9,191 bases of DNA, taken from positions 1 through 9,191 of the forward strand of contig JAUHWE010000144.1 in NCBI GenBank assembly GCA_030424825.1. The letters are read 5' to 3'. The DNA is from Verrucomicrobiia bacterium. Lineage in GTDB: Bacteria; Verrucomicrobiota; Verrucomicrobiia; Opitutales; Opitutaceae. The position numbers were made by a program, and so were the translations under genes. The notes under the pieces were generated by a model. That model searched no databases. It was given only the letters and a program-made list of their open reading frames with translations, and had not been told where the DNA came from. The stretch's first letter is position 1; the number at the start of each line of letters is the position of its first letter. Below, piece after piece: positions 6,341-9,191 of this stretch.

Positions 6341-6389
6341 TATACTACTGGGAATGAGAATCGATTACCGGTTCTCTAAAATAGGAGGT
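6341..6389 (+). promoter_or_regulatory. Candidate -10, 5' hairpin and strong Shine-Dalgarno of the exported-protein gene
   Basis: TATACT (6341-6346), overlapping TATTAT (6338-6343), is a -10 candidate; no good -35 stands at normal spacing. GAGAATCG (6356-6363) and CGGTTCTC (6369-6376) form an 8-bp stem with one G-U pair and a 5-base loop, only 6 bases before AGGAGGT (6383-6389). This Shine-Dalgarno site is the strongest in the window, and it fixes the ATG at 6393 and excludes the upstream frame start at 6312. If transcription starts about 7 bases after the -10, the hairpin lies almost at the 5' end of the mRNA. Confidence 0.5.
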
Positions 6390-6392
6390 AAC

Positions 6393-6917
6393 ATGAACAA
6401 AAAGATTAATTCAAACCGAAGATTCTGGAATCGAAAGTTCCTCGCTATCATAGCCGCCCTGACGGTATTGCCGCTCGGGTTCGCAACGTCCGAAGACATA
6501 GAGGAAGTCAAAGAGAAGAATCTCGTTGTTAACATTGATGACCCACTTGGCTTTTTTAGTGTCGATGCTGAGTGGCTACGCGAGGACCTGTTGGAAACCG
6601 CATTCTACGAAGCGGCTGCCCGTCAAAAGCTCAAGGACTTTGAGCTCACATACAACGGAGCGACTCCGAAGAACGCACGGGGCGTACTAGAATTTCGAAT
6701 CATTTCGTGGAGACGCAGTGTCGCTAATATGTACGAATTCACTACTGCAGCGAGATACCTCAATGCAGATGGTGACGAAATCAAGCTCGGTGTATTCCGT
6801 GGATACCGCTCTGGTATCGATGTATTCATCGGACGCGATATCGGTGAGCATTTCGCAGACACTGCCGAAGACGCCTTTCGCCAAGCCCTAAGAAAACTCG
6901 ACGAAAAGCTGTCTTGA
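6393..6917 (+). CDS. Exported protein of unknown function
   Basis: I do not recognise this 174-residue protein. It starts with a basic n-region (NKKINSNRRFWNRK) and a hydrophobic core (FLAIIAALTVLPLGFA), with likely signal peptidase I cleavage after Ala31. It has no lipobox Cys and no later membrane span. The mature part has mixed alpha/beta character: an acidic start, a strand near LEFRIISWRR, a stretch AARYLNADGDEIKLGVFRGY, and a C-terminal helix with FADTAEDAFRQALRKLDEKL. This last pattern is reminiscent of small periplasmic proteins of the DUF4136/DUF4410/YajG style, but that is only a resemblance. AGGAGGT just ahead of the ATG predicts good translation. The gene appears monocistronic, with a hairpin terminator after it. 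A periplasmic or envelope-associated role is inferred from the leader alone. Confidence 0.85.
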   Translation: MNKKINSNRRFWNRKFLAIIAALTVLPLGFATSEDIEEVKEKNLVVNIDDPLGFFSVDAEWLREDLLETAFYEAAARQKLKDFELTYNGATPKNARGVLEFRIISWRRSVANMYEFTTAARYLNADGDEIKLGVFRGYRSGIDVFIGRDIGEHFADTAEDAFRQALRKLDEKLS

Positions 6918-6973
6918 ATGGCAACCTACTAGACTGAACTACTATCAAACTACACGCCATTTGAGGCGGTAAC

Positions 6974-7001
6974 GAAGCCCCGGGCTCACGTTCGGGGCTT
7001 C
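6974..7001 (+). terminator. Hairpin terminator after the exported-protein gene
   Basis: GAAGCCCCG (6974-6982) and CGGGGCTTC (6993-7001) form a perfect 9-bp GC-rich stem with a 10-base loop, 56 bases after the stop codon. The following AATGTTTGC has only a short T-run, so termination strength is unsure. Because the DUF5069 gene converges from the right, the stem could serve both directions. Confidence 0.6.
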
Positions 7002-7033
7002 AATGTTTGCAAGAGAGAATCGCGAATCGGTTT

Positions 7034-7056
7034 GTAGGGGCTTCGCGGAGACGATC
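7034..7056 (+). repeat. Possible partial REP-like element at the DUF5069 stop
   Basis: GTAG (7034-7037) is followed by GGGCTTCGCGGAG, which can fold only into a tiny stem (CTTC with GGAG around GC). It resembles the GTAG-led elements in the other gaps, but with one half only. It overlaps the end of the DUF5069 frame, whose stop is at 7055-7057. Support is modest. Confidence 0.3.
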
Positions 7057-7495
7057 AGTCCGTCCTCGTGGCCTCCCGATCTTCATCCGCTTCGAAATAC
7101 TCGAAGAAGGTTTTGATATCGTCGCGGTCCGAAAAGCCACTCTCCTTCTTGAATTTATCCAGTAATTCTGTGACTGCCGGATCCGATTCATAGCACCCGC
7201 GTTTCGTCATGAAGTCATTCCAGATCAGGATATCGACTTCGTTTAGGGGACGGGCGTTCTTCAAACACCAGTCGATCAGGGCTTCATCAGACAAACCTTC
7301 TCGAACCCGAGAAAGGACATCCTCATACTCAAGGCGTAAATAGGAACATGCCCGACCATCCATCCCTTTTCCCCTCAATTCGTGATAGTCTTCTGGCAAC
7401 TCACCGGCTAGGTACAGCCGCATCTTGTCGAACATTCGCGGGAGATAAACCAATCCAGCTGCATTCAAGTAAGGACTTTTTGGATAACGTTTCAA
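7055..7495 (-). CDS. DUF5069 family protein
   Basis: This 146-residue soluble protein matches the DUF5069 family, known mainly from Verrucomicrobiota and Planctomycetota and without an assigned function. Family traits seen are the early LPRMFDKMRLYLAGELPEDY segment (residues 18-37), a central YEDVLSRVREG, DEALIDWCLKNARPLNEVDI, and the WNDFMTKRG segment before an acidic C-terminal region. There is no signal peptide or membrane segment. The best start is TTG at 7495, just ahead of KRYPKSPYL. The frame stays open upstream as far as I followed it (to about 7620) but offers no ATG there, and no Shine-Dalgarno sequence is present, so the start is uncertain by some residues. It stands alone, converging on the exported-protein gene, with a REPIN in its upstream gap. 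Confidence 0.85.
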   Translation of the reverse strand: MKRYPKSPYLNAAGLVYLPRMFDKMRLYLAGELPEDYHELRGKGMDGRACSYLRLEYEDVLSRVREGLSDEALIDWCLKNARPLNEVDILIWNDFMTKRGCYESDPAVTELLDKFKKESGFSDRDDIKTFFEYFEADEDREATRTD

Positions 7496-7615
7496 TTTTT
7501 TGGATTTTGTATAGAATACTGAAATTGAATAACGGTGATGTAGGAGTTTCGGTCGGTGGAAGGTTCGTGGTTTGATTCTAATAGAGAGTCCAATGGTATG
7601 AATTAGTAGCCAAGG

Positions 7616-7691
7616 AGGTAGGGCTGACTATCCCCAGTCAGCCGCGGTGGGTTGTTCTGTTTCGGCTGCTTAGGGATAAGCAGCCCTACCT
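7616..7691. repeat. REPIN: two inverted GTAG-hairpin REP units
   Basis: The 76-base element has perfect 11-bp inverted ends, AGGTAGGGCTG (7616-7626) and CAGCCCTACCT (7681-7691). The left unit has GTAG (7618-7621) directly followed by arms GGCTGACT (7622-7629) and AGTCAGCC (7636-7643) with a 6-base loop. The right unit, on the minus strand, has GTAG (7689-7686) directly followed by arms GGCTGCTT and AAGCAGCC (between 7685 and 7664), also with a 6-base loop. The stems differ by compensated changes (GACT/AGTC versus GCTT/AAGC) while both fold perfectly. About 20 bases separate the units. It is non-coding and fills the gap between the membrane-protein gene and the DUF5069 gene. Confidence 0.85.
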
Positions 7692-7725
7692 TTTGGCTTG
7701 TCGCACACTCGGGAAAAGACGGCCA

Positions 7726-8118
7726 CTACACAAACACAATTATGCTCCATAAAACGGTGCGTGGCCAATTGGCCAGAACTAGCTGCCTGACCAACTCCAA
7801 CTCCTTTCCTCGATCCTGCAAATTAACGTGAATCGGAACCACGATGCGAAAGGTAACAATCCAGATGAGCGCCACGAGTCCGAGGTAGTGGGTTTCGGCA
7901 CTTATCCCCTGCCGCACCGTGAATGCATTCCAGAGGGCAAAGCCTAGTTGCCCAATCATGAGTGGGGCAACGATGTAGCCCATCACTTTCAGGTATCGGG
8001 AGTGCCAGGCGACAAAACGGCTCTTTTCGATGCGACGAAACCCTGGGTAGACCACAAGCTGGACGAGCCATATCACCAAAACCATGGCCCAATCAATAAA
8101 CGTATTGATCTGATCCAT
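7726..8118 (-). CDS. Small multi-pass membrane protein, photolyase-operon associated
   Basis: This 130-residue protein has hydrophobic segments at about 5-25, 44-66, 77-97 and a shorter one at 112-130, so three or four membrane spans. Recurrent residues are W17-x-x-Q20-L21 and YPGF (24-27), WH (38-39), PLMIGQ (52-57), VPIH (94-97) and NWPRT (117-121). This pattern matches an unnamed family of small marine-bacterial membrane proteins, loosely like CopD/DUF4149 proteins; no function is assigned. The frame extends to 8202 inside the SDR gene. I chose the ATG at 8118, giving a 26-base gap after the SDR stop and a first span beginning at once. An in-frame TTG at 8127 with GGGGAG ahead is possible. 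It is the last gene of the photolyase-SDR unit. Confidence 0.8.
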   Translation of the reverse strand: MDQINTFIDWAMVLVIWLVQLVVYPGFRRIEKSRFVAWHSRYLKVMGYIVAPLMIGQLGFALWNAFTVRQGISAETHYLGLVALIWIVTFRIVVPIHVNLQDRGKELELVRQLVLANWPRTVLWSIIVFV

Positions 8119-8144
8119 ACTATGCAGCAATGGCACTCCCCGCT

Positions 8145-8873
8145 CTAGGAACGCAAACGAGAGAGGCCTCCATCCACTCCGAGCGTCTGGCCCGTGATCC
8201 AACTCTGCTCTGGACTGAGTAGAAAGGCAATCGCTCGAGCGACTTCCTCCGGTTCGCCGATACGGCCCAAAGCATGCATTTTCTCTGACATTTCCAGGCT
8301 CGACGGGTTGCCTGTGATTCGTTCCGACAAGGCTGTGCGCAACAATCCCGGAGCCACACAGTTGATTCGAATCTGGCGTTTCGCATACGTCGCCGCAGCG
8401 GATCGCGCTAAGCCTTCCAATCCCGCTTTGGCGGCCGATATCGCGTCGTGATTCGCGAGCCCCATTTGAGCCGCTGCGGTCGAGACTAAAACAATCGACC
8501 CTCCCTCTTTCGATAACGCCTTTGAAGCGGCTCGGACGGTCGCGAACGCGGAGGACAGATTTTTCGATATCACCGAATCAAATTCCGCCCTCCGAGTGAG
8601 ATGGGCGGGCTTGAGCAATATCGAACCCACGCACAGAGCCACACCGGCCAAGGGAAATCCCTCCGCACTCAAACCTTGAAAGAGCGTATCCACACTGTCC
8701 CAGTCCTCCGCGTCCACGGATCGGTAATCCACCCCATCGCTCCTCGATCCATCGGCAATTTCGTCCCTATTTCGGACTGCACCAATGACTTGATTGCCGC
8801 CTTTAAGCAACAGGTCGCAAGTCGCCTTCCCAATTCCACCGTTAGCTCCGATTATCACGTATCCCTTTTTCAT
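8145..8873 (-). CDS. SDR-fold oxidoreductase-like protein lacking the catalytic tyrosine
   Basis: This 242-residue protein has a short-chain dehydrogenase/reductase Rossmann fold and the length of a classical SDR. The nucleotide-binding loop is GANGGIG (residues 9-15), the active-site Asn is N105 (KNLSSAF), Ser/Thr is S131-T132 in VLVSTAAAQ, and K149 lies in AAKAGLEG. The later [11 protein letters not shown] and [12 protein letters not shown] blocks are also classical. The Tyr that should precede the Lys by four (YxxxK) is Ile145, in NHDAISAAK. From memory, related SDRs beside photolyase genes read NHE-x-IAAAK, so the loss may be a family trait; that is not verified. Such a protein could bind NAD(P) or a flavin-type ligand without normal alcohol/ketone redox. 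It begins 8 bases after the photolyase stop, which implies co-transcription and perhaps a linked role in photodamage response. Confidence 0.92.
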   Translation of the reverse strand: MKKGYVIIGANGGIGKATCDLLLKGGNQVIGAVRNRDEIADGSRSDGVDYRSVDAEDWDSVDTLFQGLSAEGFPLAGVALCVGSILLKPAHLTRRAEFDSVISKNLSSAFATVRAASKALSKEGGSIVLVSTAAAQMGLANHDAISAAKAGLEGLARSAAATYAKRQIRINCVAPGLLRTALSERITGNPSSLEMSEKMHALGRIGEPEEVARAIAFLLSPEQSWITGQTLGVDGGLSRLRS

Positions 8874-8881
8874 TACTAAAT

Positions 8882-9191
8882 CTAGTTTATGGTTCCTTCA
8901 TCGGTCAGCGCTTTCCTGACCGCTTTCGACTTAGTTCTAATCTTCTTTCTCTGTTCGGTATCCAAGCGCTGGGCATTTCTCAACTGGAGCCCCATTCTTG
9001 GATTGCGGCTCAAAGACTCCTCGTGCTTTAACAGAAAGTCCCAGTAGAGAACCGTGAAAGGACAAGCATCATCACCTTCTTTCGAATCCGGGTTGTACTG
9101 ACAATCCTGGCAGTAGTTGCTCATCCGATGGATGTATTTACCCGTCGCGATGTACGGCTTGGAGGCCATCACTCCCTCGTCTGAACATTGC
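8882..9191 (-). CDS. Iron-sulfur photolyase/cryptochrome-like protein, DPRP (FeS-BCP) family, C-terminal part
   Basis: Only the last 102 residues are inside the window; the frame stays open to the edge, so the ATG and GTG near 9170 are internal. The block [20 protein letters not shown] followed by [22 protein letters not shown] and [11 protein letters not shown] is the signature of the deoxyribodipyrimidine photolyase-related (PhrB-like) C-terminus. Three of the four [4Fe-4S] cysteines are visible as C-x2-C-x12-C, matching PhrB spacing (438, 441, 454); the fourth lies upstream, outside the window. Family members bind FAD and the cluster and repair (6-4) photoproducts with light, or sense it. 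The stop TAG at 8882-8884 is 8 bases before the SDR start. An operon with the SDR and membrane genes is likely. Confidence 0.95.
   Translation of the reverse strand, partial: QCSDEGVMASKPYIATGKYIHRMSNYCQDCQYNPDSKEGDDACPFTVLYWDFLLKHEESLSRNPRMGLQLRNAQRLDTEQRKKIRTKSKAVRKALTDEGTIN

Noticed and set aside
6167..6379. Plus-strand frame of 70 residues between TPR and exported-protein genes
   Set aside because: It runs through the REP-like repeats and the promoter region, has no ribosome site and no recognisable domain.
6312..6392. Upstream extension of the exported-protein frame
   Set aside because: AGGAGGT sits just ahead of the ATG at 6393, the extension covers the likely promoter and hairpin, and it would bury the signal peptide.
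7348..7575. Plus-strand frame of 75 residues overlapping the DUF5069 start
   Set aside because: It is antisense to a recognised family, with no ribosome site or motif.
7726..8202. Longer start of the membrane protein inside the SDR gene
   Set aside because: The extra 28 residues are non-hydrophobic and read from the SDR coding sequence in another frame. The ATG at 8118 starts directly at the first membrane span.

Overview
This window looks like part of a chromosome from a Verrucomicrobiota-type bacterium, plausibly of the Opitutae/Puniceicoccales. That is an inference from gene content: a sulfatase next to a DUF6250 protein, a DUF5069 gene, a Tat-exported enolase-superfamily dehydratase, a glycine-rich RRM protein, mostly weak Shine-Dalgarno sites, and GTAG-led palindromic repeats between genes. 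No rRNA, tRNA, CRISPR array or insertion sequence was seen. Nothing here fixes the species.

Left part (1-4850): a small saccharide-breakdown cluster. A mannonate-dehydratase-like enzyme with a twin-arginine leader (runs off the left edge) and an exported sulfatase lie on the minus strand. Divergent from them across a 184-base regulatory gap is a secreted two-domain protein: an N-terminal DUF6250 sandwich followed by a histidine-rich TolB/oligogalacturonate-lyase-like propeller. Together they suggest attack on a sulfated, uronic-acid-containing polysaccharide: ester removal, chain binding or cleavage, and sugar-acid dehydration.

Middle part (4851-7500): housekeeping or small accessory genes. 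These are an RRM RNA-binding protein with a clear intrinsic terminator and a promoter that leaves almost no leader, a four-repeat TPR protein, an unrecognised exported protein of 174 residues with a strong ribosome site and a 5' hairpin, and a DUF5069 protein that starts on TTG.

Right part (7726-9191): a compact minus-strand operon. The order of transcription is an iron-sulfur photolyase (DPRP/FeS-BCP family, C-terminal 102 residues only), 8 bases, an SDR-fold protein that lacks the catalytic tyrosine, 26 bases, and a small multi-pass membrane protein. It is a candidate light- or photodamage-linked unit.

The most distinctive non-coding signal is a family of GTAG-plus-hairpin elements in the intergenic gaps. 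The clearest is a 76-base REPIN at 7616-7691, made of two inverted GTAG-hairpins with perfect 8-bp stems. A solo copy lies at 6147-6171, two related degenerate copies at 4896-4956 and 6184-6247, and weaker candidates at 7034-7056 and 1125-1151. These point to a RAYT/TnpA-REP-type system elsewhere in the genome.
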